Positions 1 through 8,948 of a stretch of 32,500 nucleotides of DNA are shown here, one piece after another. This DNA comes from Anaeromyces robustus (Eukaryota > Neocallimastigomycota > Neocallimastigomycetes > Neocallimastigales > Neocallimastigaceae), in assembly GCA_002104895.1 (NCBI GenBank), contig MCFG01000243.1, positions 1-32,500 of the forward strand, written 5' to 3'. Within the stretch, counting starts at the first letter, position 1. The number at the start of each line of letters is the position of its first letter. Below the pieces are notes generated by a model. The model saw only the letters and a program-made list of their open reading frames with translations. It did no database searches and was not told the origin of the DNA. The position numbers and the translations under genes were made by a program.

Positions 1-462
1 TTATTTCTGTAAATAATTGTTACATGTATCAATAAATTCAATAAATAATAAAAATAATTATAATCATTATTAATATTAAAAAAAAAAAAAAAAAAAAGTA
101 AATAAATAAGATTAATATATAATAATTTAGATTTAGACATTTTATTTTTTATTTTATTTATTCTTTTTTCTTTTTTGTTTTTGTTTTTTTTTTTATTCTT
201 AAAAATAATATTAAAAAAAGTTTTTATAAATAAAATGTCTACAGCAAATTGTTAAACTTTAAATAATATGTATAATATACTTTCAGAAAAAAAAAAAAAA
301 AGAAAAAAAAAGAAAATTAAAAATTTAAATTAAAAAATAATTAAAATTGGAATCAAAAATAAAATTTTTTTTATGATTTAATATTATGATGTAACTTATT
401 GTCATAACAATAATAGGTAACAATAATGGGGTGTAAAATATTGTATTAAATATGTTAATCAG

Positions 463-490
463 CATAAATTTATAAATTTATAAATTTATG
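463..490. repeat. 28-bp perfect palindrome
   Basis: The unit TAAATTTA occurs three times in a row, flanked by CA on the left and TG on the right, so the whole 28 bases equal their own reverse complement. In DNA this AT-rich such palindromes arise easily from short tandem units, so no function is inferred. Confidence 0.8.
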
Positions 491-634
491 TTAATACTAA
501 TATTAAATGTATACATATTGTACTAGCCACAAACAATTAAAAATACTATTATAATAATTTCTAAAATTAATATAAGAAATATTTAATATATATAAAGTTT
601 ATTGTAATGTAACAGGTAACGACCATATTAACTA

Positions 635-671
635 ACAAAAATAGACAAATATACATTTTGTCTATTTTTGT
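635..671. repeat. Inverted repeat, 15-bp stem and 7-nt loop
   Basis: Arm 635-649 (ACAAAAATAGACAAA) is perfectly complementary to arm 657-671, with a 7-nt spacer at 650-656. The arms include the non-trivial core TAGAC/GTCTA, so this is more than an A/T run. It could be a hairpin in a transcript end or a small element remnant. No adjacent gene explains it. Confidence 0.8.
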
Positions 672-1103
672 CTATATTTTAATATTAAATTATTAAATTA
701 TATTAAAAACATGTAAAAATTTTAATATTGTTAAAACCTCAAAAATAAATTATTGGTGATAAAAATTTATTAAAAATAATAATCAAAATTATACTCAATA
801 AAATAAAATAAAAATAATAATTACTATATAAAATAATAATATTATAATAATAAATATTATATTATTATTATTATTATTATTATAAGAATATTATATTATT
901 ATATATTATTTCATTAATCTAATTATTAAATGAATTTTATGTTTTTTTTTTTTTTTTTTTTTTTGTAACTATTTTTTTTTTTTTTTGTATTTGATAATAT
1001 ATAGTTTTATAATTATTTATATAATTTTTAATAATAAAATAATATATATATAATAAACTTTTTTTTTTTATTTTTATTTTTTTTTTTTTAAAAAAAAAAA
1101 AAA

Positions 1104-1250
1104 GAAAAATAGAGGAAAAAATTAAATAAAAAAAAAAAAAGGAAAAAATATAAGAAAAAATTAAATAAAAAAAAAAGGAAAAAATATAAGAAAAAATTAA
1201 ATAATAAAAAAAAGGAAAAAATATAAGAAAAAATTAAATAATAAAAAAAA
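1104..1250 (+). repeat. 36-37-bp A-rich tandem repeat in 5' leader
   Basis: About three copies of a purine-rich unit start with GGAAAAAATATAAG and continue AAAAAATTAAATAA plus an A run. They begin near 1141, 1177 and 1214. A more degenerate copy lies upstream at about 1112. The array ends about 20 bases before the ATG at 1274, so it probably sits in the promoter or 5' UTR of the peptidase gene. Copy number probably varies by slippage. Confidence 0.65.
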
Positions 1251-1273
1251 AAAAAAGAAAACTAAAAATTAAA

Positions 1274-3691
1274 ATGCGATTTAATACAAAATTAATTCTA
1301 TCTTTATTATCTATTATTCCATCCACTTTAGCAGTCACTAATAGTGCTCAATGTCAAGCACAAAATGGTACTTGTATGGATACAAGTCAATGTACTGGTT
1401 CAACTATCTCAGGTCTTTGTCCAGGTGGAAATAATATTAAATGTTGTGTTGGCTATAGTAATACTGAAAAATGTCAAGCACGAAATGGTAGATGTATGGA
1501 TGTTAGTAGGTGTAGTGGTACAACTATCTCAGGTCTTTGTCCAGGAGGTGATAACTTTAAATGTTGTGTTAACAATGGTAATACTAACAATGGTAATACT
1601 AACAATAGTAATACTGATAAATGTAAAGCACAAAATGGTACTTGTATGGATGTTAGTCAATGTACTGGTACAACTATCTCAGGTCTTTGTCCAGGAGGTA
1701 ATAACTTTAAATGTTGTGTTGGTTCAGGTAATACCGATAAATGTAAAGCACAAAATGGTACTTGTATGGATGTTAGTCAATGTACTGGTACAACTATCTC
1801 AGGTCTTTGTCCAGGAGGTAATAACTTTAAATGTTGTGTTGGTTCAGGTAATACCGATAAATGTAAAGCACAAAATGGTACTTGTATGGATACAAGTCAA
1901 TGTACTGGTACAACTATTTCAGGTCTTTGTCCAGGAGGTAGTAACTTTAAATGTTGTGTTGGTTCAGGTAATACTGATAAATGTAAAGCACAAAATGGTA
2001 CTTGTATGGATGTAAGTCAATGTACTGGTACAACTATTTCAGGTCTTTGTCCAGGAGGTAATAACTTTAAATGTTGTGTTGGTTCAGGTAATACTGATAA
2101 ATGTAAAGCACAAAATGGTACATGTATGGATACAAGTCAATGTACTGGTACAACTATTTCAGGTCTTTGTCCAGGAGGTAATAACTTTAAATGTTGTGTT
2201 GGTTCAGGTAATACTGAAAAATGTAAAGCACAAAATGGTACTTGTATGGATGTAAGTCAATGTACTGGTACAACTATTTCAGGTCTTTGCCCAGGAGGTA
2301 GTAACTTTAAATGTTGTGTTGGTTCAGGTAATACTGATAAATGTAAAGCACAAAATGGTACTTGTATGGATGTAAGTCAATGTACTGGTACAACTATCTC
2401 AGGTCTTTGTCCAGGAGGTAATAACTTTAAATGTTGTGTTGGTTCAGGTAATACTGATAAATGTAAAGCACAAAATGGTACTTGTATGGATGTAAGCCAA
2501 TGTACTGGTACAACTATTTCAGGTCTTTGTCCAGGAGGTAATAACTTTAAATGTTGTGTTGGTTCAGGTAATACTGATAAATGTAAAGCACAAAATGGTA
2601 CTTGTATGGATGTTAGTCAATGTACTGGTACAACTATTTCAGGTCTTTGTCCAGGAGGTAATAACTTTAAATGTTGTGTTGGTTCAGGTAATACTGATAA
2701 ATGTAAAGCACAAAATGGTACTTGTATGGATGTTAGTCAATGTACTGGTACAACTATTTCAGGTCTTTGTCCAGGAGGTAATAACTTTAAATGTTGTGTT
2801 GGTTCAGGTAATACTGATAAATGTAAAGCACAAAATGGTACTTGTATGGATGTTAGTCAATGTACTGGTACAACTATTTCAGGTCTTTGTCCAGGAGGTA
2901 ATAACTTTAAATGTTGTGTTGGTTCAGGTAATACTGATAAATGTAAAGCACAAAATGGTACTTGTATGGATGTAAGTCAATGTACTGGTACAACTATCTC
3001 AGGTCTTTGTCCAGGAGGTGATAACTTTAAATGTTGTGTTGGCTATAGTAATACTGAAAAATGTACAGCACGAAATGGTACATGTAAGAATGTTAGTCAA
3101 TGTAATGGCACAACTATTGGTGGATTATGTCCAGGTGATAAAAACATTAAATGTTGTATTCCAATTCCACCAACAAATACTGGTGGTAATGAACAACCAA
3201 TTAACAATCCATCAGGTAGTATAATACTTACTACTACAGTACTTAGACAATATGATGGAAGATGGAAAAATCATGCTTATAATACAAATTGTACTATTGG
3301 TAAAAAAGGATGTGTTATTACATCAATTACAATGGCCCTTAATCAAATTCAACATATGAATTACACTCCAGTTGATATTGCTAGTTCAATGAAATTTGAT
3401 GGATGTGGTGCTTATCACAGTAGCTTTGAAAATTTAGGATTTAGCATTGTCAGTCCAACTTTAAATAATGTTTTAAATGGTTTAAAGGCAGGTCATATTG
3501 TTCCATTTGGAGCTAAAAATGGTGATCATCAACATTGGGTTGCTATTTACGGATATACAGGTTCAAATGAAAATAATTTAAGATACGCTGACTTTTTAAT
3601 CTATGATCCAGGTTATGATAGAGAAAATCTACAAGACCATATGAGTAACTTCCCAACAGCATATATGGCTTTACTTTATGCTTTTGATTAA
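1274..3691 (+). CDS. Secreted protein with 15 Cys-rich modules and a C39-like cysteine peptidase domain
   Basis: Intronless, 805 aa. Residues 1-20 form a signal peptide (basic MRFNTK, hydrophobic core, TLA cleavage site). Residues 27 to about 630 hold 15 modules of about 40 aa, each with the pattern CxAxNGxC...C...GLCPG....KCC, resembling the Cys-Cys modules found on fungal secreted lysozyme-like and peptidase proteins. After a Pro/Asn linker, residues 657-805 look like a C39-like family 2 peptidase (PF13529 type): LRQYDGRW at 657-664, catalytic Cys candidate C680 in KKGCVITS, His candidate H754 in HQHWVAIYGY, and Asp candidate D778 in IYDPG. The domain is typical of bacteria, so transfer from rumen bacteria is plausible. 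Likely role: extracellular cleavage of a peptide or peptidoglycan cross-link, or surface binding through the modules. The substrate is not deducible. Base composition is clearly less AT-rich than the flanks. The signal peptide directly after the first Met supports this start. Confidence 0.88.
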   Translation: MRFNTKLILSLLSIIPSTLAVTNSAQCQAQNGTCMDTSQCTGSTISGLCPGGNNIKCCVGYSNTEKCQARNGRCMDVSRCSGTTISGLCPGGDNFKCCVNNGNTNNGNTNNSNTDKCKAQNGTCMDVSQCTGTTISGLCPGGNNFKCCVGSGNTDKCKAQNGTCMDVSQCTGTTISGLCPGGNNFKCCVGSGNTDKCKAQNGTCMDTSQCTGTTISGLCPGGSNFKCCVGSGNTDKCKAQNGTCMDVSQCTGTTISGLCPGGNNFKCCVGSGNTDKCKAQNGTCMDTSQCTGTTISGLCPGGNNFKCCVGSGNTEKCKAQNGTCMDVSQCTGTTISGLCPGGSNFKCCVGSGNTDKCKAQNGTCMDVSQCTGTTISGLCPGGNNFKCCVGSGNTDKCKAQNGTCMDVSQCTGTTISGLCPGGNNFKCCVGSGNTDKCKAQNGTCMDVSQCTGTTISGLCPGGNNFKCCVGSGNTDKCKAQNGTCMDVSQCTGTTISGLCPGGNNFKCCVGSGNTDKCKAQNGTCMDVSQCTGTTISGLCPGGNNFKCCVGSGNTDKCKAQNGTCMDVSQCTGTTISGLCPGGDNFKCCVGYSNTEKCTARNGTCKNVSQCNGTTIGGLCPGDKNIKCCIPIPPTNTGGNEQPINNPSGSIILTTTVLRQYDGRWKNHAYNTNCTIGKKGCVITSITMALNQIQHMNYTPVDIASSMKFDGCGAYHSSFENLGFSIVSPTLNNVLNGLKAGHIVPFGAKNGDHQHWVAIYGYTGSNENNLRYADFLIYDPGYDRENLQDHMSNFPTAYMALLYAFD
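1352..3157 (+). repeat. 120-bp coding tandem array, 15 units
   Basis: Units start at 1352 and 1472 (the second is 150 bp, with 30 extra bases encoding repeated NGNTN), then every 120 bp from 1622 to 2942, with a divergent last unit from 3062. Units 3-14 are nearly identical at DNA level, including third positions. Differences are mostly DVS/DTS and GGN/GGS/GGD variants and TCAGG/TATAG linker variants. The end units are the most divergent, as expected for unequal crossing-over or gene conversion in the middle of an array. Confidence 0.95.
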
Positions 3692-3699
3692 ATCGTAAA

Positions 3700-3736
<37 letters not shown>

Positions 3737-4449
3737 GTTTAAAAACATAAATAACAAAAATAATAATATAATAAAATAAAATAAAATAAAAGATAAATAG
3801 TAAAAAAAAGTTAGAAAATAAATAAATAAATAATTTAAATATTTAAAAATCCAGTAAGAAAAAAAATTATTTTTAATATTTATTTTATTATATTATATTA
3901 TATAATATTATATTAAATTATACTATATTATTATATTATATTCATATATATTCATAATATTATTAACCTAAAAAATATACATAAATAAATTTTGTATATA
4001 AATTTATAAAAAAAAAAAAAAAAAAAATAAAATAAAATAAAAAAATTAAATATATATATATAAATAAACAAATAAATAAATATAAAAGATTAAAAAATTA
4101 AATAATTTAATAATTAATAGATAAAAAAAAATAATATTATGTTTTTTTTTTAAAAGATAATTAATATATATATATTATTTATTATAAATTTTTACAAAAA
4201 TTTATAATAAAAGTAAAAAAAATTTAAATAATCATTTTTTAAAAAATATTTCTATTAACAAATTAACAATTTTAATTTATTTTTTTTTAATAGGATGTTT
4301 TTTAGCATTTATTTAATATCTATATAATATTTAAGTCCACTATAAATGTAAATTAATTCCTAATTTTACTAAATTTTTAATATAATACATTTAAATTTAG
4401 TTTTAAAATAAAAAATGATGTAACCTATTAAAAGATTCTTATTGTATTA
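3692..4449. other. AT-rich intergenic region
   Basis: A long poly-A run follows the peptidase stop (about 3702-3731). It is followed by AAAAT-type runs and TATA-rich sequence. No coding potential or RNA gene is seen. The 3' UTR of the upstream gene is presumably here. Confidence 0.65.
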
Positions 4450-5870
4450 GCCTTTATATCTCTATTTCATCTATTTGTCAAAGACGTAAATTTAAAGGGG
4501 AAGATTACTAATTTAGTTTTTCTTGATTTTTAAAAAAGCTTATGATTTTGTTCCCATATATAATATCTTGTCGAAACTTTTTGTTTTTGGTATACAGGGA
4601 AAATGTTTTTAATTTTTGGAAAATTTATATTTATCTTCCTAAAGTTTGTATTAAAATTAATGGACAACTTTTTTTTGATTCATTCAGTATACTTAAAGGA
4701 GTTCGACAAAGATGTCCTTTATCTCCTACTCTTTTTAATCTTTTTATTACCAACATCTTCAACGATTGTTTGATTAATAGTATGAAAATTGATACCAAAT
4801 TTTGTTGAGGTAGACTATTTGCAGATGATATTGTTTTTTGTGCCCCCCAGCAGATCCAAGTAAGAGTGCGTAATAGGAGATTTGACTAATAGCTTTTAAG
4901 AGTAATAGAAATCAAATCGTTTTTTAAAATATATTGAATTGAAAACAAAGACTTATTAACTTTATTTTTCATTTTATTAATAATAAATTTTAAATCAAGA
5001 GTTTTGTGAAAAGAAATACCAAAGGTAAGTATAGCAATCCGTTTTAGGAATTGTAATTCATGATAAACAAAAGGTAGGGTCTTCTCTATGAATCAATTCC
5101 AACTTGTCATGTCTAACAGCTAATATGGCACATTTTATTAATTCCAAAAGTCATCTCATTGTCCTTAGCCCATTTACCAATTGAGAGAAGAAAGTTTATT
5201 CATACGAGATCTAACAAAAACAATACTAGTTCTACACAAACTATTATCAACAAAAATTTTTATTGGATTTTAGGTTTTAAGAAACCTAATTCCATTTGTT
5301 TCTATTTATTTCATTTCAAAAGAACTCAAGTAAGATGTTTTAATAAGTGGAAGAACTCTAACTGCGTTATCTCAAAGTTAGTCAATAATGTTTCTACAAC
5401 AAGAAAATGGACTTGGGATAAAGAAAATAAGATTTTAAATGATAAATTAAACAATATTTTATTATCATCTAAAGAAATTATGGACTTCCATCGGGAAAGA
5501 GACATGAATAGTGATAAATAATCGATTAAAGCTAAAATTTATAAAATGAACAATTTTTTTAATTTGTGGATGAGAACCTGGTATTAATAAAATAGCTGAC
5601 AATTGTTCATATAATAATGGAATGAAAATATTTGTACAAGTATCAGACTGAATCTGGTACATATACAAAATCTTAATTCTTGTTGCAATATGCAGCTCTA
5701 TTGAATGATATCATGCCTGTAGACTGCAAAAGACAATATATATTGTTTAATAAATTCAAAATCAACTTCTCCAAGGAATGTCAATGCTAATTACACAGTA
5801 GGACAACTTAGTAGGGCAAATACCGATCCTATTACTGACCCAAGTGAAGTAGGATAGATCAATTTTACTT
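4450..5870 (+). pseudogene. Decayed non-LTR (LINE-type) reverse transcriptase with internal inversion
   Basis: Fragments of one reverse transcriptase are recognisable in family order. RRKFKG lies near 4480. FLDF then KAYDFVPIYNIL follows at about 4520-4570 (RT motif A, with a stop and frameshift). INGQLF...ILKGVRQRCPLSP..FNLF is at 4660-4745 (motif B; R replaces the usual G of RQGCPLSP). LFADDIVFCAP is at about 4815-4848 (motif C), after an in-frame TGA at 4806-4808. The next part (WAKDNEMTFGIN, KCAILAVR, YTYLGIS-like, KSLFSIQYIL, SYYALLLGS) is on the minus strand between 5211 and 4853. The plus strand resumes at 5208 with SNKNNTSSTQ...VRCFNKWKNSNC...RKWTWDKE to 5521. Weak C-terminal Cys/His-like remnants reach about 5720-5870. 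Multiple stops and frameshifts show it is dead. The RT identification is firm; the clade is not determined. Confidence 0.88.
4853..5211 (-). other. Inverted internal segment of the RT pseudogene
   Basis: The part of the reverse transcriptase between FADDIVFCAP and the GSNKN region lies in reverse orientation. The left break is at GATC 4853-4856 (inside AGATCC), the right break at GATC 5208-5211 (inside AGATCT). Reading from the left plus-strand flank into the minus strand of the segment gives a continuous RT (CAP then SRSRMNK, apart from a one-base C-run difference). Reading from the segment's minus end into the right flank gives LLGSNKNN in exact frame. This is an in-place inversion at a shared palindromic tetramer, not a second insertion. 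Confidence 0.82.
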
Positions 5871-6598
5871 TAATTCTCTATGTAGAATTAATGGTTAGTA
5901 TGAATTTTTTGTTTTTTATGTAATATTATATTACTTTATACCCTCCACAGTATTATTCATTATTATTATTTATAATACTGGTTTTTCTTATTAATATCAT
6001 TTTTTTTTATTCTGTGTTATTTTTTATGATTCATTATTAATATTTAAACTCAATAAAGATGATGTACAAATTGTGTACTTTAAAAAATGATATTAACATA
6101 AATCAGTATTATATTTTTTATGGCATAGTAAGAACTTTAGTTTTATTAATACAATTTTTATGGGTGGAAACCTTATTAATTCCATAAATTACTTTCAATT
6201 TTTATTCCAGAATATTTTTTGTTTTAGTTAATAGAATTAATCTTTTAAAAGTATTTTCATATTTTAAATGCATACCCTTAGGTAATAAAGATGTAAAACT
6301 TCCTTATAGTTTGAAACGAGACTAACAGTGAATGAAATCACATGAATACATAAAAAATTAAAAAAAAATTTTTTTTGAAAAATTAATTTAGAAATCAAAA
6401 AAAAAAAAAAATTATTATTATATTAAATATTAAATAATATTTTTTATAGTTTTTTTTTTTTTAAAAAAAAAAAAGTTAAAAACAAAATATAAAATTTCAA
6501 TTTTTTAGAAATTATAATTTTTAAGTTTATAAATTTATGGAATCATTATAAGTCTATTAATAAATTATCAATTTATATATATATAAATAACCGTAAAA
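5871..6598. other. Intergenic region between RT remnant and TFB4
   Basis: The first part (to about 6360) is less AT-biased than typical intergenic DNA here and may be the 3' tail of the retroelement or another decayed sequence. The minus strand at 6303-6118 reads through about 60 codons with only one internal stop, but no family is recognised. After 6360 it is low-complexity A/T leading to the TFB4 start. No RNA gene is seen. Confidence 0.5.
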
Positions 6599-8758
6599 AT
6601 GGGAAAAGATGATGGTAGTATTTGAATTATATAAATAAATTATATATTTTTTATAAATATTTAAATATTTAATAATAATAATAATAATGAAATTTCAAAT
6701 TAAATCCTAATGAAAAATTATATATAATATCTTTAATATTATATATATATATATATATTTCATATTTCTTATTGTTTTTTATTTTATAGATGTTGGGTAA
6801 GTATTATTATTTATTCTTTTATTAATTATATTATATTTTTCATATCACTTATATATTTTATAATTATTTTCATTAAAAACGCATTTCAAATTGAATTTGA
6901 ATTTTTATATACTAATAAAATAATTAAAATTATCTAATTTAATTTGAAATTTCGTTCTTTTTTTTTTTTTTTTTAATAAAATAATAAATAATAAATAAAA
7001 TAATAATTATATTTAATTATTAATTACTTAAAACATAAATTGTTTTCATTTATTTTAAAAATTTCTTATATAATAATAATACATCAAATAAAAATTTTAA
7101 TATTTTATCAGCTTGTTAATTTTAATTATTGATACCAATCCATTTATATGGTCTAAATATTCAAACACAAATAAATCTTTTACAAATGTAATGGAACATT
7201 TAATAGTATTTATTAATGCTTACTTAGCTTGTAGACATGATAATAAATTAGCAGTTATAGCAAGTCATTATAATGAAAGGTATATATTGATATAACAATA
7301 AATATTAATATAATCTATTTATTTCAGTGTGTTAATCTTATATTTTTTATTTTTTATTTTTTTATTTATTCATTTATTTATTTTTTTAAACTTTTTTTTA
7401 TACTATAATATTTATTATAATATATATATATCATAATAAAGTAAATTTATTTATCCAACAAATGATGTTGTAAATGTTGGACCAAGACCAGCGAATGCAT
7501 ATCAACAATTTTGGCAAGTTGATAATTCTTTAGTAAATTCTCTTAAACAACTTGCATTGAGTGATACTATGGAAGACAAGGAATATGGTTATTCAATGAT
7601 ATCTAGTTCTTTATCATTAGCATTATGCTGTACTATTTAAATTATTTTATATATATATATATAAATATTTTATTTATATATAATAATAAATGAAATTTCA
7701 ACAAATTGGTTTTTTTTTGAATTGGATGATTTCATTTATAAAATAATATATAAATATATCATTAAATACATTTAATATTTATTAAATAATTAATAATTAA
7801 ATAATATTTTTTTTTTTTTATTATATAAATTTAATAATTTTATACAAAAAAAAAAAAAAATAAAGATATTAATAAAATTATTCGTTTAAATGAACTAGAA
7901 AGTATTAAACCAAGAATTCTTGTTTTATCTGTTTCGCCAGATTCTTCTGTACAATATATACCAATAATGAATTGTATTTTTTCTGCACAAAAAGCTGTAC
8001 TTTTAATTTTATATATTTTATATAATTATATTTCAATAATTTTATTTAATTTTAAAATATTTTATATTTTATAATAACTTTACATATAACGTTTTTTTTT
8101 TTTTATTTTATTTTATTTTATTTTATTAATCAATATCATTATTAGAATATTCCAATTGATGTATGTAAATTATTTGATGAAGAAACTATCTTTTTACAAC
8201 AAGCAACACATATTACAAATGGAGTTTTCCAAAATGTTGAAGACTCTTCAATGCTTTTACAATATCTATTAGTAAGCATTAAATTATATTTTAATATATT
8301 ATAATCATTCATATTATTTTATTATTATATATTTTATATATTCATAGTAAAAAAATATTAATATAATATAATATAATATAATGCACATTTATCATAATTA
8401 TTGTTGATACAAATATTTAACTTTTTATTAATCTATAAAAAAAATTATTATAAAAATTTTTTTTATTTGAATCTAGTTTTCATTTTTACCTGATCGTTCA
8501 TTAAAATCTGTTATGGTTTTGCCAGATCAAGAACAAGTCGATTTAAGAGCATCATGTTTCTGTCATAAAAAAATTATTGATATTGGGTATGTTTGTTCCG
8601 TTTGTCTATCAGGTATAACATCTTTATTTTTTTATTTTTATTTTTTTTTTTAAATTATTTAATTATTTATGTATTAAATTATTTATATATTTATTTATGT
8701 ATTAAATTATTTATATATTTATTTATGTATTAAATTATTTATTTATTTATTAATCCAT

Positions 8759-8801
<43 letters not shown>

Positions 8802-8948
8802 TATTTATTTATTTATTTATTTATTAATTTAATATATTTAGTGTTTTGTAAATATTCTACATCATGTTCTACTTGTTTAACTAATTATTCATTAGTTAAC
8901 ATGAAAGGAAAATATTCAAATCCAAGTTCACCAAATCTAAATAAATAA
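6599..8948 (+). CDS. TFB4: TFIIH core subunit TFB4/p34 (GTF2H3), 8 exons
   Basis: Spliced model: 6599-6614, 6790-6796, 7112-7279, 7442-7629, 7866-7996, 8146-8271, 8477-8612, 8842-8948. It gives 292 aa; all introns are GT..AG and phases match. TFB4 is the von Willebrand A-like subunit of the TFIIH core, pairing with SSL1/p44 in transcription initiation and nucleotide excision repair in the nucleus. Visible family marks are: strand 1 [13 protein letters not shown] (residues 8-20), ASHYNESKFIYP across exons 3/4, ALCYINK across exons 4/5, [23 protein letters not shown] across exons 5/6, LLQYLL, FLPD, then the C-terminal zinc region with C239, C241, H242, C252, C255, C260, C266 and C269 (ASCFCH...[12 protein letters not shown]...CSTC). 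Length is normal for fungal TFB4. The start is chosen because only exon 1 plus the 7-nt exon 2 brings the first strand into frame with an ATG. Confidence 0.92.
6790..6796 (+). other. TFB4: 7-nt microexon of TFB4 (exon 2)
   Basis: The seven bases ATGTTGG lie between a TTTATAG acceptor and a GTAAGT donor. Exon 1 (16 nt) ends in phase 1. Adding 7 nt gives phase 2, and exon 3 starting at 7112 then reads [11 protein letters not shown]. Joining exon 1 directly to exon 3, or starting at the ATG inside the microexon, runs into a stop or the wrong frame. The microexon contributes parts of codons 6-8. RNA evidence is not available here. Confidence 0.75.
8669..8825. repeat. Intronic 28-bp and ATTT repeats in TFB4 intron 7
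   Basis: Three copies of a unit around ATGTATTAAATTATTTAT are followed by a long run of (ATTT)n from about 8751. All lie inside the last TFB4 intron (8613-8841) and account for much of its length. Confidence 0.75.

Larger units (their letters stand above)
1..1273. other. AT-rich intergenic / upstream region
   Basis: No coding region is recognisable. The stretch is almost pure A+T with poly-A and poly-T runs (for example about 80-97, 941-964 and 971-986). It holds a 28-bp palindrome (463-490), a 15-bp-stem hairpin (635-671) and a purine-rich tandem repeat just before the next gene, listed separately. It presumably contains the promoter and 5' UTR of the secreted-peptidase gene, but no promoter element can be told from background. 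Confidence 0.7.

Noticed and set aside
1622-3061. CRISPR-like regular repeats
   Set aside because: The repeats are contiguous, coding and without unique spacers.
1344-3224. Val/Leu-rich repetitive frames inside the peptidase gene
   Set aside because: They are the +1 frame shadow of the 120-bp repeats. The real frame has the signal peptide, ordered cysteines and catalytic domain.
5465-5668. Minus-strand 67-aa frame
   Set aside because: It is antisense to the C-terminal part of the RT remnant and has no recognisable motif.
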